Below, piece after piece: positions 9,296 through 17,333 of a stretch of DNA of 64,000 nucleotides. Under the pieces are notes generated by a model. It did no database searches and was not told where the DNA came from. It was given only the letters and a program-made list of their open reading frames with translations. How positions within the stretch are numbered: position 1 is the first letter of the stretch; every line of letters starts with the position of its first letter. Made by a program: the position numbers and the translations under genes. Source of the DNA: an uncultured Tolumonas sp. (GTDB lineage Bacteria; Pseudomonadota; Gammaproteobacteria; Enterobacterales; Aeromonadaceae); NCBI RefSeq assembly GCF_963678185.1, contig NZ_OY782757.1:434001-498000 (forward strand), written 5' to 3'.

Positions 9296-9928
9296 ATGAG
9301 TGAAAACACGGTCGTTACACGGCGGGGGCGGCCCCCTAAAAAGAATGCTGAAAGCGAAGATATCCGCGCCATGTTAATTCGCAGTGGCACGGTCGCTTTG
9401 ACGGAAAATAGCTTTGCTACCGTGGGTATCGATGGCATTTTACGTTCAGTCGGGGTTCCTAAAGGCTCGTTTTATTATTACTTCGAGAGTAAAGAGCATT
9501 TCGGATTAGCGGTGCTGGATAGCTACGCGGGTTACTTTGCACATAAGTTATCTAAAACGATGGGCAATAAAACACTGCAACCGCTGGATCGCATTACTGC
9601 TTTTCGGGACAGTGCGAAAGAAGGGATGGCCCGTTATGACTACAAGCGTGGTTGTATCGTGGGCAATCTTGCCCAAGAAATTGGCGTATTACCTGACGTA
9701 TTCCGAGATAAATTGAAAGGCATTTTGGATGCATGGCAAGCGGTCGCCCGTGAGTGCCTTAATGATGCCATCACTGACAATTCGATAAATGCGAGTGCCA
9801 ATACGGCCGAGTTGGCCGAGTATTTTTGGACGGGCTGGGAAGGTGCCGTCATGCGGGCAAAATTACTGGCAAGCCCAGAACCATTGGATATTTTTATTAA
9901 ACACTTTTTAGCGGGATTGCCCCGCTAA
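9296..9928 (+). CDS. acuR: TetR-family regulator, AcuR type
   Basis: A 210-residue repressor. A basic RRGRPPKK tail precedes a TetR HTH at about residues 45-68, with VPKGSFYYYFESKEHFGLAV typical of the recognition helix and following turn. The ligand domain carries GMARYDYKRGCIVGNLAQEI and FWTGWEGAVMRAKL, which I recognise from AcuR, the acrylate-responsive repressor of acuI in DMSP- and acrylate-using bacteria. Its neighbour is acuI, as expected. An operator overlaps its own leader and three more flank it. A strong terminator overlaps its stop codon, so acuI is transcribed separately. What is known (AcuR) and what I infer (control of pfl) should be kept apart. Confidence 0.85.
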   Translation: MSENTVVTRRGRPPKKNAESEDIRAMLIRSGTVALTENSFATVGIDGILRSVGVPKGSFYYYFESKEHFGLAVLDSYAGYFAHKLSKTMGNKTLQPLDRITAFRDSAKEGMARYDYKRGCIVGNLAQEIGVLPDVFRDKLKGILDAWQAVARECLNDAITDNSINASANTAELAEYFWTGWEGAVMRAKLLASPEPLDIFIKHFLAGLPR

Positions 9929-9936
9929 TTTTTTTA
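9910..9936 (+). terminator. intrinsic terminator overlapping the acuR stop codon
   Basis: Stem AGCGGG / CCCGCT with loop ATTGC, followed by AATTTTTTTT. The TAA stop of acuR lies at the base of the stem. It separates acuR from acuI. Confidence 0.88.
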
Positions 9937-9943
9937 TAATTAA

Positions 9944-9960
9944 CTAGACGATCAGTCTAT
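9944..9960. promoter_or_regulatory. AcuR-type operator in front of acuI
   Basis: CTAGAC-GATCA-GTCTAT, arms matching the pfl operators at 11 of 12 positions. It ends 11 bases before the acuI ATG, where a bound repressor would block the promoter or start region. Confidence 0.8.
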
Positions 9961-9971
9961 ATTGAGGCGTT

Positions 9972-10958
9972 ATGTATAAAGCTATTGTCGTGAACAAAGA
10001 CCCTGCGGGTTATCACTGTGAACTTGAAATAGTAGAGGAAGAAACCTTACCGCAAGGGGATGTCACGATCCAAGTGCACTATTCATCATTGAATTATAAA
10101 GATGGGTTAGCGATTTCCGGTAAAGGGCCGATCATCCGCCAGTTTCCAATGGTACCGGGGATCGACCTGACAGGCACGGTTCTCAGTTCTGAATCATCTG
10201 CTTTTTCAATCGGTGATTCTGTCATATTGACCGGCTGGGGCGTTGGTGAAAAACACCCCGGTGGGTTGGCACAAAAAGCCCGCGTGAATAGTCAGTGGTT
10301 AATTAAAAAACCTGACACAATCACCATGCAGCAGGCGATGGCGGTCGGAACGGCAGGTTTTACGGCGATGCTGTGTGTGAATGCGTTGGAAAAACAAGGC
10401 GTAACCCCAAAGAAAGGCAGTGTTCTTGTGACGGGGGCGAATGGTGGTGTTGGTGCTTTTGCTGTGAGCTTTCTCTCTCGGCTTGGCTATCAGGTCGTTG
10501 CCTCAACGGGTCGTCCAGAAGAAAGCGATTTTCTTATCCATGATCTCGGCGCGAGTGAAGTGATCAATCGCGCTGAACTGGCACAACCCGGTAAGCCATT
10601 GCAAAAAGAGCAATGGGCAGCGGTGATTGACACCGTGGGTAGCCATACGCTAGCTAATGCGTGCGCGAGTGTTATCTATGGCAGTGTAGTGGCCGCCTGT
10701 GGCATGGCTCAAGGCATGGATCTTCCTGCATCCGTTGCGCCATTTATATTACGAGGCGTCACACTGGTTGGTGTCGACAGTGTCATGTATCCGCAAGCAG
10801 AGCGTCAGGCGGTGTGGGAACGGATTGCAAGTTTAGTCGATGAAAATCTGCTCAACAAAATTTGCACTACCGTTTCGCTGGGGCAAGTGAAAGAAATGGC
10901 GGCGAAATTACTGGATGGCAAAGTGCGTGGTCGAGTCGTCGTAGACTGCCAAGCATAA
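9972..10958 (+). CDS. acuI: acrylyl-CoA reductase (NADPH), AcuI/YhdH family
   Basis: A 328-residue medium-chain dehydrogenase/reductase that reduces acryloyl-CoA to propionyl-CoA, removing a toxic electrophile. Family marks are YSSLNYKDGLAISGKGPI and FPMVPGIDLTGTV in the catalytic domain, and the nucleotide-binding VLVTGANGGVGAFAVSFL (about 153-171). No zinc-binding Cys cluster is present, as expected for the YhdH/AcuI branch. The start ATG follows GAGG. An operator lies immediately upstream and acuR is adjacent, which supports AcuI over a generic quinone reductase. Confidence 0.9.
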   Translation: MYKAIVVNKDPAGYHCELEIVEEETLPQGDVTIQVHYSSLNYKDGLAISGKGPIIRQFPMVPGIDLTGTVLSSESSAFSIGDSVILTGWGVGEKHPGGLAQKARVNSQWLIKKPDTITMQQAMAVGTAGFTAMLCVNALEKQGVTPKKGSVLVTGANGGVGAFAVSFLSRLGYQVVASTGRPEESDFLIHDLGASEVINRAELAQPGKPLQKEQWAAVIDTVGSHTLANACASVIYGSVVAACGMAQGMDLPASVAPFILRGVTLVGVDSVMYPQAERQAVWERIASLVDENLLNKICTTVSLGQVKEMAAKLLDGKVRGRVVVDCQA

Positions 10959-11370
10959 ATATACCGAAATCATCCGGCTGACAGCTTTCTGTGAGCCGGA
11001 TATAGATATAGTTAAGATGATCACCTCCGCTGTATTGCCAAAGTAAACGAAGCAGCGAAAATACTGATGAGTTAGCTAGGAATTAGTGAAATTACAGCGC
11101 TCGGAATGTTGGCAATCATCGTTTCGTATTTGAAATGGGGGGCATTATCGGAATGTCTCTCTGGTTACGATCTGACATCAATAAATCGTGTATCTCGTGA
11201 TTTTTTGTCAGAACCCATACAAAGTCGGTTTAGAGTCTGAATAATAGTTTTTCAACTCGCCGGTTTTTTTGTCCTGTATCCCCGACTTACAATTTCGTAG
11301 CTAAACTTCTGGATCAGATATAAATACGCCTGCCATTTTTCAGATTTATTACACAGATGAGGCTCTGCCC
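10959..11370. other. intergenic region with one hairpin
   Basis: 412 bases with no gene. A stem-loop at 10972-11001 (ATCCGGCT with AGCCGGAT, extended by ACAG/CTGT) lies 14 bases after acuI and probably ends its transcript, although the U-tract is poor. The remainder looks like spacer DNA. Confidence 0.5.
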
Positions 11371-12198
11371 ATGATAAAAACAGAACAGGTACAGGAGTAT
11401 AAACAAGGAATTGCACGATTCTATTCGCAGCGTAGCCAATCCTACGATGACAGTGCGTGGCACGACAAGATAGCCCGTAAGCTGGTTGACTACTCAAATA
11501 TAGCTGTTAATTCTAAAGTCCTTGATATTGCAACGGGAACAGGAATGGTGACGTTCTATGTCGCTACTAAGTTAGGTCCACATGGCTCAGTAATTGGGAT
11601 AGATATTGCCGAAGGAATGATTGAACGGGCCAAGGCGAAACTGAACGATAAATCTAACCCAAACGTGCGATTTGAGATTGGTGACGGGGAGGACCTAGCG
11701 TTTCCCCCCCATACCTTTGATTACATTTTTTGTAGTTCAGCGTTGATCTGGATGGCTGACCTAAATGCTGCACTGAGTCACTGGCGGACAAGGCTGCGTC
11801 CTAACGGAAGGGTCGGCTTTCATGCTTTTTCGGAAAATGCTTTTGTGACAGGGACAGTGGCACAATCAGTGCTATCAAACTTCGGCATATCGTATTTGAT
11901 GAGTCAACCGACGGGAACTCCAGAAAAATGTCGCGCATTACTGACAGATGCAGGCTATAGGAATATTGAGGTGATTGTGCTGGAGGATGGTGAGTATATC
12001 AGCCTAGAAGAGGCGAAAGGTTCATGGGTTAGTGCGTCTTATCCTGCTCCAGGCCAATATCCTCATCCTCTTACACTGATGACAAATGAACAGTTGGCTG
12101 AGGCTCAAGCTGAATTCGATCGCCAGCTGGAAATATTGAATTCCCGCGAAGGTATTTGGAATGATATGACCACCTTTTGCGTCTACGGGGAAAAATAG
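11371..12198 (+). CDS. class I SAM-dependent methyltransferase
   Basis: A 275-residue methyltransferase of the UbiE/Methyltransf_11 type. Motif I is VLDIATGTGMVTFYVA (about 50-65), followed by GSVIGIDIAEGMIERAK and the acidic motif EIGDGEDLAFP. A distinct C-terminal third binds the unknown substrate. The start follows GAGGCTCTGCCC. It is bordered downstream by an IS630-type remnant whose 5' region begins right after its stop, so it may be an acquired gene. Nothing in the context tells the substrate. Confidence 0.8.
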   Translation: MIKTEQVQEYKQGIARFYSQRSQSYDDSAWHDKIARKLVDYSNIAVNSKVLDIATGTGMVTFYVATKLGPHGSVIGIDIAEGMIERAKAKLNDKSNPNVRFEIGDGEDLAFPPHTFDYIFCSSALIWMADLNAALSHWRTRLRPNGRVGFHAFSENAFVTGTVAQSVLSNFGISYLMSQPTGTPEKCRALLTDAGYRNIEVIVLEDGEYISLEEAKGSWVSASYPAPGQYPHPLTLMTNEQLAEAQAEFDRQLEILNSREGIWNDMTTFCVYGEK

Positions 12199-12287
12199 GT
12201 CGGCGACCATCAGATGGTGTTGATTCTATTATGCAACAGCAACGAGCAACTACGCTGCACAACCGCCCCCAAAACCGAGTTATATCA

Positions 12288-13045
12288 ATGTTACCAGTTT
12301 TATCTCGTGCCGAACGCAGACGCATTGAAAAAATTATTCATAAAACCAGTGATAAAGAACACGCGCGGCGTTTGACTGCCATTTTAATGTTACATCAGGG
12401 GCAAACCGTGTCAGTTGTTCATCAGCTAACTGCCGCAGCGCGTTCTTCTATTCAGCGTTGGATTAGCTGGTATCAATAGTGCGGTATATCTGGACTCGAA
12501 AGTAAACAGCGAGGGCGATTTTGTTCTTTGCTATACCAACAGATCCGACTCATTCTTTAGCTGCTTATTCAGTTTTCGTCTGAAGATTTTGGTTATCAAC
12601 GCTCTCGTTGGAGTTCAGCACTTTTTGCATCACTTATTCATCGTCTGTGTCCAGAACACAATATTGCCGCTTCAACCATTCGCCGTTGGTTACCTAAAAT
12701 GGGCATTCTCTGGCGCTGGCCTGCACCGACACTCCATATTCGAGACCCGCACCGCGATGAGAAAATAGCATTCATAAACAATGCATTACAACGGCATTCT
12801 GTTGATGAACCCGTTTTTTATGTTGATGAAGCAGATATTGACCTGAATCCTAAAATTGGTGCGGATTGGATGCGTTGTCATCAACAAAAACGCATTCCTA
12901 CACCAGGAAAAAACGAAAAACACTATGTTGCTGGCGCGCTGAATAGTCAGACGGGCAAAGAAAATTATTCTGGTCCTTGATAATTACGTGATCCATAAAA
13001 GCCAAAAAACGCAAATATGGCGCAAGAATAACCCGAAATTCGAAT
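12288..13045 (+). pseudogene. IS630-family transposase remnant
   Basis: Broken pieces of an IS630/Tc1-type DDE transposase. The first piece (12288-12479) has the N-terminal HTH (LSRAERRRIEKIIHKTSDKE) and stops early. A middle part is readable only in other frames. The piece at 12699-12980 carries VFYVDEADIDLNPKIGADWM with the first catalytic Asp. Past its stop, another frame continues with ILVLDNYVIHKSQKTQIW, the second catalytic Asp region, then the sequence ends abruptly where homology to the hsd-linked gene copy begins (13077). There are at least two frameshifts plus a truncated 3' end. No terminal inverted repeats were identified. Confidence 0.85.
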
Positions 13046-13076
13046 TGCTTGATTTCAAAATAAGAATATGATTGCA

Positions 13077-13624
13077 GTAGGTCATTGTGACACATTCTAT
13101 GATTTGCATTCTCATTGCATTGAAGAAATAGAACCCGAATTTAACAGTGAAAAACTCAATTACTCTGGTAAAATCAATTCATTACTCTATATAGATATAG
13201 ATATAAAAGCATTTTTAAAAACCAGTAAGTTTGGCAAAAGAGTGACGTTTGATTATCTCAAAACCCGACAGGGTGCCAAGGCTTATTCCATTATCAATAA
13301 CCTGAATAGTAATAAATTTAAGAAATTCAACATCTTAATCATTGATAAAGTAACTGAAGCGGTTAAATCACAACTCGACCAGTGGATCACGCAGATAACG
13401 AGTTTAAAACAAAACAATGAATTCGATAAATTCAGCATCAAAGAGAATGAGCTGTTATACGCCAGCACGAACATTATGTTAAATAGGCTGTCATTTTTTC
13501 AATCATATGAGCAGGAATACTTACTGAATAGCAGGCACAAGAACAACGTTGAGGAAGACTATTTATTACACAGAACTGTAAAGGTGATGATTTGTTCGGC
13601 TTAGTAAAGCAATACACATCTTGA
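13077..13624 (+). pseudogene. truncated, frameshifted copy of the hsd-operon fourth gene
   Basis: It encodes a degenerate version of the 281-residue protein at 23224-24069 in the opposite orientation: both have TFYDLHS, SEKLNYS, KFGK, TFDYLKTRQGAKAY, and NEFDKFSIKEN. About 95 N-terminal residues are missing, replaced by the IS630 remnant. Near the end a frameshift at about 13580 separates the copy from its natural C-terminus; the alternative frame ends in LFGLVKQYTS and TGA at 13622-13624. It forms the outer part of the left arm of the inverted repeat around the prophage. Confidence 0.85.
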
Positions 13625-13788
13625 AAACCAGATAACAGCACAAGCAGTGAGAGCACGATATTCCGTACTGTGATGAAAACTAAAGCTCCGCATCAGCAAT
13701 AAACCCAGTCACAAGCGCACGCTATAATAGTCATCCAACTCCAAACTCAGCGAGCACTAAAAATCTAAAATTTTCTTGCAAACCAGAT

Positions 13789-13852
13789 CGCGCTACGTGA
13801 AAAAGTGAAGAGAACCATAGCCAATTCTTTAAACTTTTCACGTAGGAGCGCG
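13789..13852. repeat. palindromic repeat element, copy 1
   Basis: A 64-base imperfect hairpin with arms CGCGCTACGTGAAAAA and TTTTCACGTAGGAGCGCG, a 3-base bulge and an asymmetric inner loop. Copies in this window are at 22991-23054 (inverted relative to this one) and 47177-47238 (more diverged). Confidence 0.75.
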
Positions 13853-13966
13853 TTAGTGGAAACTGGATGGGCAAGAATACAGTTTTATCGGAAAAATACA
13901 GTTCTGTATTGGAAGTCCCAGCAAAAGACACACAGTGCATATAAGTTTTAGTAACTCAAATAGTTA

Positions 13967-14078
13967 ATTTCGCATAATAACCCCCGCGTTATGTTAAATA
14001 CTGGCGCGGCAAAATATCAATGGCCGCGCCACTGCGAGGGGACTGAGTGTTTTTAATATAACGGGCATTATGCGAAAT
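13967..14078 (+). other. left attachment site with CTX-phi-like folded attP
   Basis: Site 1: XerC arm ATTTCGCATAA (13967-13977), an 11-base centre TAACCCCCGCG, and XerD arm TTATGTTAAAT (13989-13999). Site 2 is inverted: TTTTAATATAA, centre CGGGCA (14062-14067), and TTATGCGAAAT (14068-14078). Read as single strand, sites 1 and 2 pair to make one long forked stem, with an inner GC hairpin between them (GGCGCGGC with GCCGCGCC, about 14003-14030). This is the CTX-phi arrangement, in which folded plus-strand DNA is the XerCD substrate. Confidence 0.88.
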
Positions 14079-14531
14079 CTCGTTATTATTTGTTTCTAAT
14101 ATTAATAAATTAATTTACTCGTTATTTTTGTTTATGTGTTTTTTGTCGTTTCGTTATTTAAATCAAATTTCATGACCGCACAAAAAATAAGAATTTATTG
14201 TTTCTGGAATTGGGAAATTAATTCAGAAGTTGGGGGTCAGGCGGAAAACACCCCGCCAGTAATACGGGGTGAAAACCCTTATTAACTTTCTGATTCTGAT
14301 AAATTAAATATACAAATCTATAAATTTGAAAAAATATTATTCCACCACTATTGACTGCATTTTGTATCAATGATCTAATACTCTCATGCCGTGGAAATTG
14401 TATTCCATGACATTCCCGCTAACGCGGCTAAAATTTTTTGATTGCTCTTCGGAGCTTAGGATTTTTCGAAATAGTTTTTGTCACCTGATTTTTTCAGGCG
14501 ACTCGAAATCATTCTATGCGCCGAGGGTCAC
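14079..14531. other. phage intergenic region with candidate replication-origin hairpin
   Basis: No gene. A stem-loop at 14249-14271 (CACCCCG with CGGGGTG, 9-base loop) stands in otherwise A/T-rich DNA upstream of rep. It is a candidate plus-strand origin or signal, but no nick site can be assigned by eye. Promoters for the early genes presumably lie in 14340-14500. Confidence 0.45.
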
Positions 14532-14747
14532 ATGAAATTTTTCATCTATTATCAATACGAAACTGACGGGAGCCTCACATGGTTCCATCCGCTTGTCGGT
14601 TTTTGTGACTCCCCATCGCTGACCAGCCTGTATGCCGAAATCGCCCTCGAATTTGGCGATAATTTTGATCTCTGCGAGTGTTTGACCGATTTTTGCGATC
14701 TGCGTGATCGCGGGTTCCTCGATTACGAAATCGGGGGTGCTGTATGA
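14532..14747 (+). CDS. inovirus hypothetical protein upstream of rep
   Basis: 71 residues, acidic and Cys-rich (DLCECLTDFCDLRD), with no family recognised. The ATG at 14532 follows CCGAGGG, a good ribosome site, which favours it over the longer frame. Its TGA overlaps the rep ATG as ATGA, so the two are translationally coupled. A regulatory or replication accessory role would fit the position but is a guess. Confidence 0.7.
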   Translation: MKFFIYYQYETDGSLTWFHPLVGFCDSPSLTSLYAEIALEFGDNFDLCECLTDFCDLRDRGFLDYEIGGAV

Positions 14748-16174
14748 GCGCTCAGCACACAAAAATCGATTATTTCACCGCTGTTTTTTCACTGCCGCTG
14801 CTGTCTGACGTCGCTAAAAATTGCGCAGATTTGCAGTATCTAGCATCAAATCCTTCTTATGAAATCGCTGTTTTTCTGCATGATGCACATGTTGTTGCAT
14901 ATAAACGTCATATCAAAAAAACTCGTCGCGATTTTTCTGATATCGCAAAACGCGCTGCCGCTGCGCAGCAAATTTTCACAGAAATCATCGGTCACGACCG
15001 GCCGCTTCAGTGGCAATCTGCGCCCTCCGCCGCGCTGGAGCAGTGCTCTCGCGGAAAACTGCAAAAAGAATTCACTCAGAAAACGCTTGAAATGTTGATG
15101 CCGTTTTTTGGCGGCGAGGCTGAGCTGAACGAGCTTTTTCTCGATTGCATTATCGTTTCGTTGTCAAAAATTTATGGAAAAAACTGGGAAATCAACCGCC
15201 GCGCCGGCAAAAAATTCTTTTACGAAAACTGGGGCGAGCTGACGCTCGACGGCATGCCTGCCGGTCTTGTCGCGTGGGATTTTAAAAATATGGGCGCCAT
15301 GTTTTCACTCAGCGGGGCCGGTTGTAACTCCACCGATTTTCGGCGTGTTCATCGACTGCTGACTCACGACGATATGTCGATTTTTAAACCTAAAATTTCT
15401 CGTGTCGACATCGCTATGGATGATTTGACCGGCGAAAAAATAAGCTATCAAAAAATGCGGACCCACGCGATCAGCGGGTTGTTTACACCGGCGCGCGGTG
15501 CATCACCACGTTATAGTGCAATCGAGTCCGGCCATGTTGTTATCGGTCGATACAATCGTGAAAAGGGCATTTTAGAGCCCCACACGAAACTTGATTTCTT
15601 TCCTGATCGCGGTTGTTCGTTGTATGTCGGCTCTCGTGAAAGCGGCAAAATGTGTCGCGGATACGAAAAAGGGATTCAGATGAAATCTGAGGAGTTCCCG
15701 CGTTGGTTTCGTGTCGAGTATGAGTTGCGTGCCGTTGATCGCGTTTTGCCTCCTGAAATTCTTCTCAATCACGACCGATTTTTCTGCGGCTGCTCTGCCG
15801 CGGCCGCGCGTATTTTTAGTGATGTTACTGATGCTCAAGCCGAACCCGTGCATATTTTGACGTTCCGCGCGCAGGTTCACGCGGGTGTTGAGCATGTCAA
15901 AAAATTTGCCGCCCTGCAGGCTGCTCGCGTTGTTGTCTGGATGCGTGAGGTCGAGGAGATGGGGGATACCCAGATCGTTGATTTTCTCATCGCGCGACTA
16001 GATGGCCGCTGCGAAAAAGATCGAATTCCGAAACGGCTGGCCGTTCCCGTGCCGTATTCGTCGCTCCCGCGTCGCGGCCCCGATCCTGAAAACCGACCGT
16101 CATCAAAAACCACAAATCCGGTGCTAGTTGAGACCAAAACACTAAACGACTTTTTTGCTGCACTGACAGCGTAG
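14744..16174 (+). CDS. rolling-circle replication initiator (Rep_trans/RstA-like)
   Basis: A 476-residue phage replication protein that should nick the double-stranded form at the plus origin. It carries the Rep_trans pattern GCNSTDFRRVHRLL, then ISRVDIAMDDLTG (about 216-229, with the paired acidic residues), SLYVGSRESGKMCRGYEKG and WFRVEYELRA. This is the same layout as RstA of CTX-phi and Rep of other dif-integrating inoviruses. It is somewhat longer than RstA, with an N-terminal extension of about 100 residues. It is coupled by ATGA to the gene before it and followed 9 bases later by the likely ssDNA-binding protein. Confidence 0.85.
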   Translation: MSAQHTKIDYFTAVFSLPLLSDVAKNCADLQYLASNPSYEIAVFLHDAHVVAYKRHIKKTRRDFSDIAKRAAAAQQIFTEIIGHDRPLQWQSAPSAALEQCSRGKLQKEFTQKTLEMLMPFFGGEAELNELFLDCIIVSLSKIYGKNWEINRRAGKKFFYENWGELTLDGMPAGLVAWDFKNMGAMFSLSGAGCNSTDFRRVHRLLTHDDMSIFKPKISRVDIAMDDLTGEKISYQKMRTHAISGLFTPARGASPRYSAIESGHVVIGRYNREKGILEPHTKLDFFPDRGCSLYVGSRESGKMCRGYEKGIQMKSEEFPRWFRVEYELRAVDRVLPPEILLNHDRFFCGCSAAAARIFSDVTDAQAEPVHILTFRAQVHAGVEHVKKFAALQAARVVVWMREVEEMGDTQIVDFLIARLDGRCEKDRIPKRLAVPVPYSSLPRRGPDPENRPSSKTTNPVLVETKTLNDFFAALTA

Positions 16175-16183
16175 GAGATTCAA

Positions 16184-16489
16184 ATGAGCAATTTATTATC
16201 AGGTGTTATCGTCAATCGTGTCTACAAAATGTCCGGCATTTCCAAGGCTGGGAGTCAATATAGTCTTGCTCGTCTTGAGTACCTGATCCCCGCACGAGGA
16301 TTTTCCAATGAAAAAACTACAATAGTTTCAGTCGGTTACGATCTGCGTGAAATTACAGTTTCAGAGCCCGCGTTTCAATCGCTGGCAGAAATTCCATTTT
16401 TGACTCACGTCGACCTGACCCTGACAGCTGACCCGCGCGATCCGACCAAAAACGTCGTTTCTGGCTGGGCTCCACACGGCGACAAATAG
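16184..16489 (+). CDS. probable ssDNA-binding protein (gene V-like)
   Basis: 101 residues, predicted mostly beta, placed directly after Rep, where inoviruses carry the ssDNA-binding protein that coats the plus strand before assembly. Features are a central SLARLEYLIPARGF and an end rich in polar residues (GWAPHGDK). I do not see a strong family motif, so the call rests on size and position. TAGGAG precedes the ATG. Confidence 0.55.
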   Translation: MSNLLSGVIVNRVYKMSGISKAGSQYSLARLEYLIPARGFSNEKTTIVSVGYDLREITVSEPAFQSLAEIPFLTHVDLTLTADPRDPTKNVVSGWAPHGDK

Positions 16490-16506
16490 GTTTTAGGGGG
16501 GCGGGT

Positions 16507-16605
16507 ATGAGTATCTATAGTGCGATTATCGATTTTTACGCCATAGCCTCTGGATTTTTATACATGTTTTTCGTCGATCCGCTGATTTTTGGAGACTCCA
16601 AATGA
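16507..16605 (+). CDS. 32-residue hydrophobic protein (minor coat candidate)
   Basis: A short frame: MSIYSAIIDFYAIASG then a hydrophobic run to FFVDPLIFGDSK. It has one membrane segment, and its size equals Ff pVII/pIX (32-33 residues), the end-cap proteins. The ribosome site GGGGGGCGGG precedes it, and its TGA overlaps the next ATG (16602) as ATGA, which supports real translation. Assignment as pVII or pIX is inference. Confidence 0.6.
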   Translation: MSIYSAIIDFYAIASGFLYMFFVDPLIFGDSK

Positions 16606-16943
16606 TCATTTTTATTTCTGGTGTCTGCGGCTCAGGCAAAACCGCGCTGGCTCGCGGTCTTGTCGACATGATGAAAAATAACCATCCCGAAATTTTTTCT
16701 AATTATGAAATTTTGGGTACGAAAATCGACTCGCTGATCCCGTTTTCTGACAAAAAAAACTGTCTTTTTGTTATAGACGAGGCTCAGTCGTTTGATCTGA
16801 GTCCACTCATCAATAATGAAATTTTTGTCGGTTCAAACAAATTTTTGATTGTCTGTCAGCATGAAAAATTGCTGCCAAAAAACTTTATGCGGCTCGTCAG
16901 TGAGCGCATAACGCTGACTCGAAAAATTATCTATGAGCGTTGA
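16602..16943 (+). CDS. short P-loop ATPase resembling the Zot N-terminus
   Basis: A 113-residue protein with Walker A GVCGSGKT (7-14) and Walker B CLFVIDEAQ (54-62). The spacing and the LFVIDEAQ string are identical to those in the full-length Zot/pI of the same phage, where Walker A is also at residues 7-14. Unlike Zot it has no membrane segment and no periplasmic domain. It could be an assembly or replication ATPase, or a truncated Zot paralogue. Coupled by ATGA to the 32-residue gene upstream and overlapping the 38-residue gene downstream. GGAG precedes the start. Confidence 0.75.
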   Translation: MIIFISGVCGSGKTALARGLVDMMKNNHPEIFSNYEILGTKIDSLIPFSDKKNCLFVIDEAQSFDLSPLINNEIFVGSNKFLIVCQHEKLLPKNFMRLVSERITLTRKIIYER

Positions 16944-17049
16944 ATCATTTAATTTTTTCAGCGATCCAGTTTTTCGCGACTGGATCGTCGAAACGATCGT
17001 TTGCTGGAATCTGGCGTACGGATTTCGGCTACTGAGAAAAAATTTATAA
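16933..17049 (+). CDS. 38-residue small protein (minor coat candidate)
   Basis: Begins MSVESFNFFSDPVFRDW, then an amphipathic or weakly hydrophobic stretch and a basic end (FRLLRKNL). It overlaps the 3' end of the P-loop gene by 11 bases and lies just before pVIII, where small end-cap proteins occur in Ff phages. A membrane orientation with a basic cytoplasmic tail is plausible. No homology recognised. Confidence 0.5.
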   Translation: MSVESFNFFSDPVFRDWIVETIVCWNLAYGFRLLRKNL

Positions 17050-17085
17050 CCGCCATTTTTGGCATTTACACACGAGGAAAAAACC

Positions 17086-17328
17086 ATGAAAAAACTGAAA
17101 AATTTGGCTTTGACTGCTGCTGTCGCGGTTCTGGCATCTCCAATGGCCGCGTTTGCTGCTGATCCTACTGAGGGTGTGACCCTACTAACGGAGACCCAAA
17201 CGAGCAACATTACTACCTATATCGCAGGCTGCGGTGTCGTGATTTCTGGTGTCATGATCGCGTGGCTTGTCGTTCATTTGGGGGTCTCCGGATTTAAAGC
17301 GCTTCGCGGTGCCGCCAAGGGTGCCTAA
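17086..17328 (+). CDS. major coat protein precursor (pVIII-like)
   Basis: An 80-residue precursor. The signal peptide is residues 1-24, with cleavage after AAFA, giving a 56-residue mature protein. The mature chain has a short acidic N-terminus (ADPTEG), one membrane helix (IAGCGVVISGVMIAWLVVHL) and a small basic C-terminus (KALRGAAKGA) for DNA contact, the standard pVIII plan. A Cys within the helix is unusual. GAGGA at 17073-17077 sets the ATG at 17086. A GC-rich GNRA hairpin follows, probably limiting readthrough so that coat protein is made in excess. Confidence 0.9.
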   Translation: MKKLKNLALTAAVAVLASPMAAFAADPTEGVTLLTETQTSNITTYIAGCGVVISGVMIAWLVVHLGVSGFKALRGAAKGA

Positions 17329-17333
17329 GTAAT

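Larger units (their letters stand above)
13077..13920 (+). repeat. left arm of a ~0.85-kb imperfect inverted repeat around the prophage
   Basis: This segment, read in reverse, matches 22923-23790. It covers the gene copy, its 3' flank and a palindromic element (13789-13852), and stops near GGAAGTCCCA. Between it and the left attachment site lie about 46 unique bases. Confidence 0.85.

Noticed and set aside
10661-10843. 60-codon frame inside acuI
   Set aside because: Same-strand shadow of acuI in another frame.
13789-13852. Integron attC site
   Set aside because: Hairpin shape is similar but the conserved core sequences (GTTRRRY and its partner) are absent and there is no integrase.
13731-13940. 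69-codon minus-strand frame left of the prophage
   Set aside because: Falls in the 3' flank part of the inverted repeat; the matching right-hand segment does not keep the frame.
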